Part shown: positions 14,739 to 24,039 of the stretch, piece by piece | Layout: every line of letters starts with the position of its first letter | How positions within the stretch are numbered: position 1 is the stretch's first letter | Origin: Clostridia bacterium | GTDB taxonomy: Bacteria > Bacillota > Clostridia > Oscillospirales > Acutalibacteraceae | Direction: 5' to 3' | Length of the DNA stretch: 38,540 bases | Assembly (NCBI GenBank): GCA_017397125.1 | Contig: JAFQKB010000072.1 | Location: forward strand, 1-38,540 | The notes under the pieces: generated by a model | What the model saw: the letters and a program-made list of their open reading frames with translations, nothing else | What the model was told of the DNA's origin: nothing | Database searches by the model: none | Program-made: the position numbers and the translations under genes

Positions 14739-14784
14739 GGGACGGGTTTCCCGTCCCGAAAACAGTAAACATTCCTTACTGTTT
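14739..14784 (-). terminator. Two adjacent hairpins ending the gene at 14807
   Basis: The pair is an eight-bp stem with a three-base loop (14739-14757) and a ten-bp stem AAAACAGTAA/TTACTGTTTT (14759-14784). On the minus strand the second hairpin follows the gene stop at 14807 by about 20 bases and ends in TTTTC. Confidence 0.7.
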
Positions 14785-14806
14785 TGCTCTATCTGACCCA
14801 ACAGTT

Positions 14807-15259
14807 TTAGTTTGCTTCGAAATAATACCACTGAGATTCCGATAGAGGGGTAACGGTTTTGCTATATTCCACGAATGGCTCGTTGTCTTCGTCAAGAGAA
14901 TACGCTAGGCCGGCGCCGAAATCTTTCCACCGTGTCCATCTTGTAAACACTATGGAGTTATCACTCCTGCTGATTATTGTATAGCCACGCTTAAACAGTT
15001 GATTGACAATTCGGTTCAATTCTTCATCCTGTGTTTCTGCAGAAGCATACAAACGGTGAAAATACACTCGTTCTTCACTGTTTTCGATACGTTGCACGGC
15101 TTTTCTTAATAATTCTCCATCTTCTTCCAATAATCTATCTGCCTGAGCGGCGCTCGACACCAGGGAGCCGATTATCGCCCATAAGCCACCGATAACAAGC
15201 AGGATCACAACGACGACTAAAACCAATCTTTTTATGATGCGAATGGAATTATTCTTCAT
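14807..15259 (-). CDS. Small single-pass membrane protein, unknown
   Basis: The protein has 150 residues. An N-terminal membrane anchor (about 11-36, LVLVVVVILLVIGGLWAIIGSLV) is followed by a charged helix and a mixed C-terminal part with several aromatic residues (VFTRWTRWKDFG, SQWYYFEAN). The upstream sequence GCGAGAAAGGAGCGGT is the same as before the gene at 14591, so the two share a duplicated start region. It belongs to the cluster of three small leftward membrane-protein genes. The size, anchor and neighbour suggest another immunity-like or toxin-resistance protein (inference); no family is recognised. Confidence 0.75.
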   Translation of the reverse strand: MKNNSIRIIKRLVLVVVVILLVIGGLWAIIGSLVSSAAQADRLLEEDGELLRKAVQRIENSEERVYFHRLYASAETQDEELNRIVNQLFKRGYTIISRSDNSIVFTRWTRWKDFGAGLAYSLDEDNEPFVEYSKTVTPLSESQWYYFEAN

Positions 15260-15500
15260 CTATAACCGCTCCTTTCTCGCAGCTGGTTCCTTTTTCATCC
15301 TCCTACAACAGATGTTTTCGCCCAAGTATCACCAATTCGCTTATTGCGTGATATTAACATGACACATTCTATGGGCAATAAGAGAATAAAAGGTAGCGTT
15401 CTCTTGATGGCATCGACAAGCGTAAATTTGGTTCCATCCTCTTTTACCACTTTGAGATTGAAGAAGGGTGGTTATCCTGGCTACATTCTTGTCAGAATTC

Positions 15501-15956
15501 TTACTTATGTTTTCTCTTGTGCCTATTTTGCAACCTAATTCTATCGTATTTTGTGTTCTTATAACTATCTATTTGAAACTGTAGAATCAGTGAAACAATC
15601 ACAGATTGCAGGGTAATAATTATCATAACTACCCGAGAAGTGACACTTTCACTAACGAAGTACAGGATCATATAAAGACCAGTTAAAAAGCACTCTGCTA
15701 TAACATATATCTTTTTTGCTGAAAACCAAAACCTAAAGGCGCTTTTATAATCGTCAACATAATTTTCAAGGTATTTCATGTTAACAACTTCCCAAAAAGA
15801 CTTGTTTTTCTTAAGCTTTCTTATGGAGTTATATTTGCCACCTCTATCGCACCAAACAATTGACCATATAACATACCTAATAAAATAATATCCAATAACA
15901 TTGCTAGCCACAGTTATCAAAAACAGGCCCAACAAAAACCTTTCATCAATTTGCAT
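15501..15956 (-). CDS. Multi-pass membrane protein, unknown
   Basis: From ATG at 15956 (AGGA five bases upstream) the product has 151 residues with three or four hydrophobic segments: about 8-32 (LLGLFLITVASNVIGYYFI), 85-107 and 112-133 (VVMIIITLQSVIVSLILQF), and a basic end (RHKRKHK). The frame is open upstream, and an ATG at 16010 preceded by GGGGAACG is an alternative start adding 18 residues; beyond that the frame runs into the promoter repeat (16039-16113) and cannot be coding. The composition is AT-rich compared with the core genes to the right. It is the third member of the small membrane-protein cluster. Function unknown. Confidence 0.65.
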   Translation of the reverse strand: MQIDERFLLGLFLITVASNVIGYYFIRYVIWSIVWCDRGGKYNSIRKLKKNKSFWEVVNMKYLENYVDDYKSAFRFWFSAKKIYVIAECFLTGLYMILYFVSESVTSRVVMIIITLQSVIVSLILQFQIDSYKNTKYDRIRLQNRHKRKHK

Positions 15957-16038
15957 ACGAATCCTAACCTCTTCAACAATTACAAATTGCACGGCTCTAT
16001 GTCTCATTCGTTCCCCGTCCAAAAACTTTTCCACTTCA

Positions 16039-16113
16039 ATTATATACGAAACGGCCGGGCTCACACAATGGGTGTTTTCCACAAAATCCCCCGGCCGCCG
16101 TTGGTCAATGTGC
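16039..16113 (-). promoter_or_regulatory. 75-bp promoter/hairpin repeat, copy B
   Basis: Second copy of the element at 14647-14721, with the same -35-like TTGTGT, 18-base spacer, TATAAT (16044-16039) and GGCCGGG/CCCGGCC stem. It lies directly upstream of the membrane protein gene at 15956. Confidence 0.75.
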
Positions 16114-16140
16114 AAAAAAGACGGCATCTGCCGTCTTTTT
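16114..16140. terminator. Bidirectional terminator at accessory/core boundary
   Basis: AAAAAAGACGGC and GCCGTCTTTTT form a ten- to eleven-bp stem with loop ATCT. It ends the gene at 16142 on the minus strand and separates AT-rich accessory DNA from the GC-rich core. Confidence 0.85.
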
Positions 16141-16141
16141 C

Positions 16142-16675
16142 TCAATACTCCCCTTTTTTCAGCATCTCACGGATGTGGGCAAAGGTGGCGGCCTCCCCCT
16201 GCTCGGCCACCATCCGCAGCCACCCCTCGATCAATTCGGAGGTCTCCGGGTGGATGCTGCGCCGTGGTTTTCCCCGGAGAAAATACTCCAGGGGGTACTC
16301 ATCCGTATATTCTTTGCCCCGATAGATCTTGCTGGCCGCCAGCCGGTCGCAGAACATCTCCGCCACATACCGCACCGGCATCTTGACCGGCATCACCCGC
16401 CCGGCGGCGGGGTTGTAGTCGGTCCAATACTCAAAGTGGTGGCGGTTGCGCCCCTTGTGGTGGAGCCAGGCCGCCGAATAGCCGTACAGCGCCCGCTCCT
16501 GCTCATTGGGGCTGCGGTCCCCCTGATAGTACCGGGCACCCACCCAGAACTCCGCCGGGGCATACTTGGACAGGTCGTGAAACAGGCCCTGCCAGCCGAT
16601 ACCGGCCCGAAAGCAATGGGCGATCACCCGATGCCGGTGCCGGGTGATGGTGATAAAATGCCGTATGGGGTGCAT
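16142..16675 (-). CDS. DUF5662 family protein
   Basis: The protein has 177 residues. The pattern TRHRHRVIAHCFRAGIGWQG, then HDLSKYAPAEFW, then GYSAAWLHHKGRNRHHFEYW matches what I recall of the DUF5662 family of Firmicutes, whose conserved His and Asp residues suggest an HD-like metal site. Activity is unknown. The start at 16675 follows GGAGGAG seven bases upstream. It is the first GC-rich gene after the accessory region and reads left. Its GC content and codon use match radC and the genes to the right, so the boundary between accessory and core DNA lies at about 16.1 kb. Confidence 0.82.
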   Translation of the reverse strand: MHPIRHFITITRHRHRVIAHCFRAGIGWQGLFHDLSKYAPAEFWVGARYYQGDRSPNEQERALYGYSAAWLHHKGRNRHHFEYWTDYNPAAGRVMPVKMPVRYVAEMFCDRLAASKIYRGKEYTDEYPLEYFLRGKPRRSIHPETSELIEGWLRMVAEQGEAATFAHIREMLKKGEY

Positions 16676-16736
16676 GGGTCTCTCCTCCTGACGGCCTTGC
16701 AAAGCGCCGCATAGTGTGGTACAATAGGGATACAAA

Positions 16737-17486
16737 TTATCGGTCCGCCACCCGGGCCACGCCCGCCGGCGGCTGGGAGCCGTCGAATATCCACCGGGTA
16801 TCCGGCATCAGGGACATGCACAGGCAGTCCCCCTCCGCCACGATGAGGTGGTCCACCAGCCGGATATCCAAGGGTGCCAGCACCTCCTGCACGAACTGGG
16901 TGGTGGTCACGTCCGCCTCGGACGGAAAGGCGTAGCCATTGGGATGATTGTGGGCCAGCACCACCTGGGTGGCGTTGTCCCGCAGGGCCTGCTGCACCGC
17001 CAGACGGATATTGAACTGGGCGGAATTGACGCTGCCCTCAAAGATGCGGGTGGTGTTGAGCAGCTTGCGCTTATTGTCCAGGCTGACCAGCACCACCGAC
17101 TCCTCCTTGCGGCCCAAGAACCAGGGGATCACGTGGTCCGCCACCATATCCGCATTGTATAACTGCCGCACCAGCCCGGTCACGTCCCGCTGGTACCGCC
17201 GGGCGGTGTGACCCGCCAGGGTCAGCAGGGTAGCCACGTGGGGTGTCACCCCCGGCACGGTGACCAGGTCCTCATAGGCGGCGTCCAGCACCTGGGTCCA
17301 ACCGCCGAACTGGGCCACCAGCAGGTGGGCCAGGTCGTTGGTGTTGCGATAGGGCAGGGCGTAGAACAGCAGCAGCTCCACGATCTCGTGGTCGCTGAAA
17401 GAGTCCAGTCCGCCACACAGCAGACGCTCCTTCATCCGCTGCCGATGCCCGGTATGGTCGCCGGTCGGCGCTTTTTTCTCAGCCAT
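16737..17486 (-). CDS. radC: RadC family JAMM protein
   Basis: The protein has 249 residues. The N-terminal half has helix-hairpin-helix character (VTVPGVTPHVATLLTLAG), and the C-terminal half is a JAB1/MPN (JAMM) domain: EGSVNSAQFN, HNHPNG and SEADVTTTQ, which provide the His-x-His and Asp metal ligands. RadC was once linked to DNA repair, but its cellular role is still unclear; members are also found in accessory regions. The start at 17486 follows GGGGGTAGG. It reads left, divergent from the pseudouridine synthase gene with 77 bases between starts. Confidence 0.93.
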   Translation of the reverse strand: MAEKKAPTGDHTGHRQRMKERLLCGGLDSFSDHEIVELLLFYALPYRNTNDLAHLLVAQFGGWTQVLDAAYEDLVTVPGVTPHVATLLTLAGHTARRYQRDVTGLVRQLYNADMVADHVIPWFLGRKEESVVLVSLDNKRKLLNTTRIFEGSVNSAQFNIRLAVQQALRDNATQVVLAHNHPNGYAFPSEADVTTTQFVQEVLAPLDIRLVDHLIVAEGDCLCMSLMPDTRWIFDGSQPPAGVARVADR

Positions 17487-17563
17487 AGTTCCTACCCCCA
17501 TTTTGCTTGTATACACAGCCTATGTTACCATATTCCCGCCCGTTTGTAAAGAGGAGGCACCCT

Positions 17564-18535
17564 ATGAAAACCACCCTCACCGTCACCAAAAACGATGCCG
17601 GCCAGCGGCTGGACAAGTTTTTGACCAAGACCTATCGCAATCTGCCCACCTCCCTGCTGTATAAGGCCATCCGCAAAAAGGATATCCGCATCAACGGCAA
17701 GCGGTGCGAGGCCTCCCAGCGCCTGGCCGAGGGGGACGCCGTGTACCTGTTTCTGCCGGACGACGCCCTGGAGATCGCCCCGCCCACCTATGCGTTTATG
17801 CACGCCTCCCGGCAGCTGGACGTGGTATACGAGGATGAGCATCTGCTGCTGCTCAACAAAAAGGCGGGGCTGCTGGTGCACCCGGACGACCGGGAGTTTG
17901 CGGACACCCTCCTGTTCCGGGTGCAGCGGTATCTGTACGAAAAGGGCGAGTACGACCCCGACGCCGAGCAGAGCTTTGCCCCGGCGCTGGTCAACCGCAT
18001 CGACCGCAACACCAGCGGCATCGTCATCGCCGCCAAGACGGCGGTGGCCCTGCGCATTCTCAACGAAAAGCTGAAAAACCGGGAGATACAGAAATACTAT
18101 CTCTGCATCGTCCACGGCCGGATGTCCAAGCCGGCCGACACCCTGGAGGGCTATCTGGAAAAGAACGAGGCCCAGAACCGGGTGTACATATCCGACACCG
18201 CCAAGCAAGGCGCCCGCACCATCCGCACACGGTACAAGGTGCTGGACCAGCGGGGCGATCTATCGCTGCTAGAGATCCATCTGCTGACCGGGCGCACCCA
18301 CCAGATCCGCGCCCACCTGGCCAGCATCGGCCACCCCCTGCTGGGGGACGGCAAATACGGTACCAACGCCCTCAACAAGGGCACCGGGTTTACCAAGCAG
18401 GCTCTGTGCTCCTACCGGCTGGCCTTCCAGTTCACCACCCCCGCCGGCGAGCTGGAATACCTCAACGGCAAGCAGTTTGCCCTGCAGGACGTATGGTTCG
18501 CCGAGGCATTCCAAAAGGGCGAGATCGGGTCATAA
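17564..18535 (+). CDS. RluA family 23S rRNA pseudouridine synthase
   Basis: The protein has 323 residues. An N-terminal S4 RNA-binding domain (about 8-65, GQRLDKFLTKTYRN) precedes the RluA-type catalytic domain. Motif II reads NRIDRNTSGIVIAAKT, where Asp is the catalytic nucleophile; the usual His at its start is Asn here. Motif III is GRTHQIRAHLASIGHPLLGD. The enzyme changes uridine to pseudouridine in ribosomal RNA, but the exact position cannot be read from the sequence. GAGGAGG precedes the ATG at 17564. A strong terminator follows. Confidence 0.93.
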   Translation: MKTTLTVTKNDAGQRLDKFLTKTYRNLPTSLLYKAIRKKDIRINGKRCEASQRLAEGDAVYLFLPDDALEIAPPTYAFMHASRQLDVVYEDEHLLLLNKKAGLLVHPDDREFADTLLFRVQRYLYEKGEYDPDAEQSFAPALVNRIDRNTSGIVIAAKTAVALRILNEKLKNREIQKYYLCIVHGRMSKPADTLEGYLEKNEAQNRVYISDTAKQGARTIRTRYKVLDQRGDLSLLEIHLLTGRTHQIRAHLASIGHPLLGDGKYGTNALNKGTGFTKQALCSYRLAFQFTTPAGELEYLNGKQFALQDVWFAEAFQKGEIGS

Positions 18536-18545
18536 CACAACCGCC

Positions 18546-18585
18546 AAAAGAGGCACTCACCGTACAGCGGTGAGTGCCTCTTTTT
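18546..18585. terminator. Bidirectional terminator between the pseudouridine synthase gene and clpC
   Basis: AAAAGAGGCACTCACCG and CGGTGAGTGCCTCTTTT form a 17-bp stem with a five-base loop and T runs on both strands. It serves the two convergent genes. Confidence 0.92.
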
Positions 18586-21014
18586 CATTCAAACGTTACC
18601 GCCCCATCGGCGATGCCGATGCGGATGGTGTCCCCCTTTTGATACACCCCGGCCAGGATCCGCTCTGCCAGGGGGTCCTCCACCCGGGTCTGCACCGCCC
18701 GGCGCAGGGGGCGTGCCCCGTACACCGGGTCAAGCCCCGCCCCCGCCAGCCAGGGAGCCACCGCCGGGTCCACCCGGCAGGTGTAGCCCAGCCCGGTCAG
18801 CCGGGCGCACAACCCCTCCAGCATCCGGGCGGCGATCTGGGCCACCTGCTGGATATTCAGGGGCCGGAACAGCACGATCTCGTCCACCCGATTGAGAAAC
18901 TCCGGGCGGAAGAGCTGCTTGAGTTCTCCCATAGCGGCGGCCCGAAGCGAGGCGATGCTCTCCTCGCCCGCCCCGGCGGCAAAGCCCACCCGGCCCTCGC
19001 CGGCCAGGCGCCGCGCCCCTACGTTGGAGGTCAGGATCACCAGGGTGTTGCGAAAATCCACCCGCCGCCCCTGAGAGTCGGTGAGCTGCCCGTCCTCCAG
19101 CAGCTGCAGCAGCAGGTTGAAGATATCCGGGTGGGCCTTTTCGATCTCGTCGAACAGCACCACGCTGTAGGGACGGCGGCGCACTGCCTCGGTGAGCTGG
19201 CCGCCCTCCTCGTGGCCCACGTACCCCGGCGGCGACCCCACCAGCCGGGAGACGGCGTGCTTTTCCATATACTCGGACATATCCAGGCGGATGATGGCCT
19301 TTTCATCCCCAAACAGCGCCTCGGCCAGGGCCTTGCACAGCTCGGTCTTGCCCACCCCGGTGGGACCCAGAAAGATAAAAGAGCCGGCGGGGCGGTCCGG
19401 GTCCTGCAGCCCCACCCGGCTGCGGCGGACCGCCCGGGCCACGGCGGACACCGCCTCCTCCTGCCCCACCAGCCGGCGGTGGAGAGTCTCCTCCAGGTGC
19501 TGCAGGCGGCGGCTCTCCTCGCCGGACACCTGCTGGGCCGGGATGCCGGTCCACCCGGCCACCACCGCCGCCACGTCCGCCGCCCCCACCTCGCCGGTGT
19601 GACCGGTGTCCAGGCGGTGCCGCTGCCAGTGCTCCATCCGCTGCTCCAGCCGGGCAGACAGCTCCTTTTCCTCGTCCCGCAGCCGGGCGGCTCGCTCAAA
19701 ATCCTGCTCGTGGATGGCGGACCTTTTCTCGGCGGACAGCCGGGCCGCCTCCCCCTCCATCTGCCGCACGTCGGTGGGCGCCGCCTGGGCCCGCAGCCGC
19801 ACCCGGCTGGCCGCCTCGTCCATCAGGTCGATGGCCTTATCGGGCAAAAAACGGTCCGGAATGTACCGCACCGACAGGTCCACCGCCGCCGCCAGAGCCT
19901 CGTCCCCGATGCGCACCTTGTGATGGGCCTCGTACTTATCCCGCAGGCCGTGCAATATCTCCCGGGCCTGGTCCGGGGTAGGCTCCCCCACCGTCACCGG
20001 CTGAAACCGCCGCTCCAGGGCGGCGTCCTTTTCGATGTGCTTGCGGTACTCGGCGATGGTGGTGGCACCCACCAGCTGCAATTCGCCCCGGGCCAGCACC
20101 GGCTTGAGGATGTTGGCGGCGTCCACCGCCCCCTCTGCCGCACCGGCACCGATGAGATTGTGCAATTCGTCAATGAACAGCAGTACGTCCCCTGCCTTGC
20201 CCACCTCGGCGATGGCGTTTTTCACCCGCTCCTCAAAGTCGCCCCGGTACTTGGTGCCCGCCACCATCCCGGTCAGGTCCAGGGTCAGCAGCCGCTTGTC
20301 CCGCAGGGGCTCCGGCACCTCGCCGGCGGCGATGCGCTGGGCCAGGCCCTCAGCCACGGCGGTCTTGCCCACCCCCGGCTCGCCGATGAGGCAGGGGTTA
20401 TTCTTGGTGCGGCGGCACAGGATCTGGATGACCCGATGGATCTCCGTATCCCGGCCGATGACCGGGTCCAGCTGGCCGGCCCGGGCCAGCCGGGTCAGGT
20501 CCCGGCCATACTGATCCAATATGGGGGTGCGCCCCGTCCGGGTGGTCGGCCGGGCAGCCCCCGCCGCCGGGGTCTGGGTGCCCACGATGCGGTTGAGATC
20601 CCCCAGCAGCTCGCCCGGGCGGCCGTCCAGCAGAGTCAGCAGCCGCACCGCCACGCTGGTGTCGTCCCGCAGGATGGCGCCCAGCAGATGCTCGGTGCCC
20701 GCCATCCGCTGGCCCGCCATAGCCGCATCGGTCAGCGCCGCCTCCATGGCCGCCTTGGCCCGGGGGGTAAAATCCTCCGGGGTGAGGGTGCTGTAGCTGC
20801 CCCCGGTCTGGGCAGCCAGTATCCGCTCGGTATACCGCATCACCGTAATGCCCCTCGCCCCCAGCACCACCGCCGCCACCCCGGTGCCCTCCCGCAGCAG
20901 CCCCAGCAGGACGTGCTCTGTGCCAATATAGGTGTGGCCCATCTCCCGGGCCGCCTCGATGGCCATATTCAGGGCGGTGTTCGCCTTTTCCGTAAACCGC
21001 TTGAACCGATACAT
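18585..21014 (-). CDS. clpC: ClpC-type AAA+ unfoldase
   Basis: The protein has 809 residues. A Clp N-domain with two repeats (about 1-145, [15 protein letters not shown] start) is followed by AAA domain 1 with Walker A GEPGVGKT, then a UVR-type middle segment ([18 protein letters not shown]) typical of ClpC, and AAA domain 2 with Walker A GPTGVGKT. It unfolds proteins for degradation by ClpP. The start at 21014 follows GAGGAGGGG. The usual ctsR-mcsA-mcsB partners are not next to it, so control by CtsR or McsB cannot be inferred here. It stands alone, reading left. Confidence 0.94.
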   Translation of the reverse strand: MYRFKRFTEKANTALNMAIEAAREMGHTYIGTEHVLLGLLREGTGVAAVVLGARGITVMRYTERILAAQTGGSYSTLTPEDFTPRAKAAMEAALTDAAMAGQRMAGTEHLLGAILRDDTSVAVRLLTLLDGRPGELLGDLNRIVGTQTPAAGAARPTTRTGRTPILDQYGRDLTRLARAGQLDPVIGRDTEIHRVIQILCRRTKNNPCLIGEPGVGKTAVAEGLAQRIAAGEVPEPLRDKRLLTLDLTGMVAGTKYRGDFEERVKNAIAEVGKAGDVLLFIDELHNLIGAGAAEGAVDAANILKPVLARGELQLVGATTIAEYRKHIEKDAALERRFQPVTVGEPTPDQAREILHGLRDKYEAHHKVRIGDEALAAAVDLSVRYIPDRFLPDKAIDLMDEAASRVRLRAQAAPTDVRQMEGEAARLSAEKRSAIHEQDFERAARLRDEEKELSARLEQRMEHWQRHRLDTGHTGEVGAADVAAVVAGWTGIPAQQVSGEESRRLQHLEETLHRRLVGQEEAVSAVARAVRRSRVGLQDPDRPAGSFIFLGPTGVGKTELCKALAEALFGDEKAIIRLDMSEYMEKHAVSRLVGSPPGYVGHEEGGQLTEAVRRRPYSVVLFDEIEKAHPDIFNLLLQLLEDGQLTDSQGRRVDFRNTLVILTSNVGARRLAGEGRVGFAAGAGEESIASLRAAAMGELKQLFRPEFLNRVDEIVLFRPLNIQQVAQIAARMLEGLCARLTGLGYTCRVDPAVAPWLAGAGLDPVYGARPLRRAVQTRVEDPLAERILAGVYQKGDTIRIGIADGAVTFE

Positions 21015-21139
21015 AGTGCCCCTCCTCTTCTCCTTCTTGTAAGAATATAGGCGGGTTTGTGTCCACTTATACATTAGGAATTTTTTTGCACCCAATGCCC
21101 CCGACCCACATACACTGTCAGTGTAAGGGGGTGGAATGA

Positions 21140-21310
21140 ATGTGTCTGCGTAATCTGTTCTGCGGCAGTGACTGCAACTGGATCCTGCTCATCATCATCG
21201 TTCTGTTGTTGATTGATGACAACGGTTGTGGCTACAACACCCGCGACAATGATTGTGGTTGCGGCTACAACACCCGCAACGACGGTTGCGGGTGTGGCTG
21301 TGGTTGCTAA
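21140..21310 (+). CDS. Tiny Cys/Gly-rich membrane peptide
   Basis: ATG at 21140, after GGGGGTGG, opens a 56-codon frame. A short N-terminal part (MCLRNLFCGSDCNW) precedes a membrane helix (ILLIIIVLLLI, about 15-25) and a C-terminal tail in which CGYNTR occurs twice before ending in GCGCGCGC. Ten Cys in 56 residues. The design (tiny, one helix, Cys/Gly tail) recalls small sporulation-associated membrane peptides, but no family is certain. A terminator follows directly, which supports a real gene. It diverges from clpC. Confidence 0.7.
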   Translation: MCLRNLFCGSDCNWILLIIIVLLLIDDNGCGYNTRDNDCGCGYNTRNDGCGCGCGC

Positions 21311-21327
21311 GCAACCCGCAACAGCTC

Positions 21328-21363
21328 AGCGGCCATCCCGGTGGATGGCCGCTCCTTTTTTTC
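21328..21363 (+). terminator. Terminator after the Cys-rich peptide gene
   Basis: AGCGGCCATCC and GGATGGCCGCT form an 11-bp stem with loop CGGT, followed by a run of seven T. Confidence 0.9.
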
Positions 21364-21381
21364 GTCTGTCTCTGACAACTA

Positions 21382-21410
21382 TTGACAAAATCGCCTTTTT
21401 TTGGTAATAT
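21382..21410 (+). promoter_or_regulatory. Promoter of the AbrB-like regulator
   Basis: Consensus TTGACA (21382-21387) and TAATAT (21405-21410) with a 17-base spacer, 33 bases before the ATG at 21444. Confidence 0.85.
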
Positions 21411-21443
21411 TGTTACAATAAATACAGAAAAGGAAGGATCATT

Positions 21444-21689
21444 ATGACATCCACCGGTATCGTACGCCGTATCGACTCGGCAGGCCGCTTTGTTCTGCCC
21501 ATCGAGCTGCGCCGCACCCTGGACATCCAGGACACCGACGCCCTGGAGATTTTTTTGGAGGATAACACCATCGTTCTGAAAAAATACCAGCCCGCCTGCA
21601 TCTTCTGCGGCAACGCCCGGGACGTCAGCGGATACAAGGGCAAGAACGTCTGCGGCAACTGCCGCCGGGAGCTGGGCGATTCGGTCTGA
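21444..21689 (+). CDS. AbrB/SpoVT-type regulator with C-terminal zinc ribbon
   Basis: The protein has 81 residues. The N-terminal 50 form the swapped-hairpin DNA-binding domain of the AbrB/MazE/SpoVT class (GIVRRIDSAGRFVLPIELRR and DALEIFLEDNTIVLKKY). The C-terminal 30 hold two CxxC pairs (CIFCG and CGNCR), a metal-binding knuckle. AbrB proteins act as transition-state repressors; the knuckle may help dimerisation or sense metal or redox state (inference). GGAAGGA precedes the ATG. The gene is monocistronic, between two terminators. Confidence 0.9.
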   Translation: MTSTGIVRRIDSAGRFVLPIELRRTLDIQDTDALEIFLEDNTIVLKKYQPACIFCGNARDVSGYKGKNVCGNCRRELGDSV

Positions 21690-21711
21690 ATTCCATACGA
21701 GCAATAATGAT

Positions 21712-21734
21712 CCCCCGGCACAGCCGGGGGTTTT
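21712..21734 (+). terminator. Terminator after the AbrB-like gene
   Basis: CCCCCGGC and GCCGGGGG form an eight-bp stem with loop ACA followed by TTTT. Confidence 0.85.
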
Positions 21735-21744
21735 CGCTTACAAC

Positions 21745-21782
21745 AAAAACAGCCGCTATCCGGGTGGATAGCGGCTGTTTTT
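21745..21782. terminator. Bidirectional terminator downstream of ftsZ
   Basis: AAAACAGCCGCTATCC and GGATAGCGGCTGTTTT form a 16-bp stem with loop GGGT. T runs occur on both strands; the leftward reading ends ftsZ. Confidence 0.9.
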
Positions 21783-21791
21783 ATCGGTTTA

Positions 21792-22898
<1,107 letters not shown>

Positions 22899-22957
22899 AT
22901 GGTTGTCCTCCTTTTTATACAAGAAGTAGAATCAAGTTATAGTTTTATACACTTTAT

Positions 22958-22986
22958 ATTGTAGCACAGCCTGTCCTGCATTTCAA
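22958..22986 (-). promoter_or_regulatory. Promoter of ftsZ
   Basis: TTGAAA (22986-22981) and TACAAT (22963-22958) with a 17-base spacer on the minus strand, about 60 bases before the ftsZ start. Confidence 0.8.
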
Positions 22987-23035
22987 TAAAAAAATGATAA
23001 AAATACAGAATATTTTTATTCCGGTATCTGACGGG

Positions 23036-23071
23036 GAAAAAAAGCGGAGGAACAGCATCCTGTTCCTCCGC
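23036..23071 (-). terminator. Terminator after ftsQ, end of the dcw transcript
   Basis: GCGGAGGAACAG and CTGTTCCTCCGC form a 12-bp stem with a four-base loop, followed on the minus strand by TTTTTTT. Confidence 0.9.
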
Positions 23072-23079
23072 CCTATGGA

Positions 23080-24027
23080 TTATTCCGCAGACTCGTCAGC
23101 CGAGGTATCGGCGTCTGAGGTGTCCGTATCCGACGTATCGGTGGCCGGCTCGTCTTTTTCCAGCAGCTCCGGCGGCGTATAGATGGATTTGTCGTTGTTG
23201 GCGTCGTCGTCGGCATAGGAGGTCATATCCAGCCGGCCGGCGGCGTCCTCACCGTTGTTTTTGCGCAGGGTGGGCAGAGTGTCCACCAGCACGGCGATCT
23301 GCTCCGGCATATTGGACTCATTGCCCAGCACCACCTGCAGACGCTCATCCAGCAGGATGCTGATGTTGGTCTTCTCCGCCATATCGATGGTGGTCATATC
23401 CTCCAGGCCGTACAGGCTGGCGGCCGCCACCAGGGTGCGGCAGATGCCCAGGCTGCGCTCATCCAGCAGCGTACCGCCCAGAGTATCCCCCACCAGGGCC
23501 GCCCCCGCGATGCGCAGGGTGCCCTCCGGCAGATTTTCCGCCGTCACCTTCTCCAGGGCGTGGTTGTTCTCACCCACGATGATATAGCCGTCGTCGGTCT
23601 GCACCGCGCCCATCACCTTGGTCTCGGTCACACGGATACGCAGCGTATCAAAGGAGGCGTTGCCCACCTCCACCGAATTGAGATAGGGAAAGGCCGCCAG
23701 CAGGGCATCGTGGGCCTGCACCTTGTTGACCCCCATCAGACTCTGGCCCACGTACAGACCGCTTTTTTCGATGATCTGCTGGGCGGTATAGCGGGTGTCG
23801 CCCTCCACCAGGATCTCCTGCACCGCCAAAAAGGCGGTGGTCTCCCCCCGCTTGCTCTGCTGGGTGCCCACGATCTTCATCACCAGCAGGGCACCCACCA
23901 GCAAAAACAGCAGCACCACCGCCAGCACGATGGCTGTGCGGAGGATCATCAGACGCCGGCGCCGACGGCGACGGGCCAGCTGGCGGGCCTCCTGGATAGT
24001 TTCCGGTCGTTGCTCTTTCATACGCAT
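23080..24027 (-). CDS. ftsQ: FtsQ/DivIB division protein
   Basis: The protein has 315 residues. A basic cytoplasmic start (RRRRRRR) and one membrane segment (about 32-53) are followed by a POTRA domain (EILVEGDTRYTAQQIIEKSG) and a beta domain. FtsQ/DivIB links early and late division proteins with FtsL. The last 25 residues are acidic and low in complexity, with repeats of DTSD/DAD. A second ATG six bases downstream (24021) is an equally good start. It is the last gene of the leftward division/cell wall cluster, with a terminator after it. Confidence 0.92.
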   Translation of the reverse strand: MRMKEQRPETIQEARQLARRRRRRRLMILRTAIVLAVVLLFLLVGALLVMKIVGTQQSKRGETTAFLAVQEILVEGDTRYTAQQIIEKSGLYVGQSLMGVNKVQAHDALLAAFPYLNSVEVGNASFDTLRIRVTETKVMGAVQTDDGYIIVGENNHALEKVTAENLPEGTLRIAGAALVGDTLGGTLLDERSLGICRTLVAAASLYGLEDMTTIDMAEKTNISILLDERLQVVLGNESNMPEQIAVLVDTLPTLRKNNGEDAAGRLDMTSYADDDANNDKSIYTPPELLEKDEPATDTSDTDTSDADTSADESAE

Positions 24028-24039
24028 CCATTCCTTTTC

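Noticed and set aside
18477..21050. Very long rightward frame opposite clpC
   Set aside because: It is the complement of a clear ClpC gene in GC-rich DNA, full of Pro, Gly, His and Gln, with no binding site or recognisable domain.
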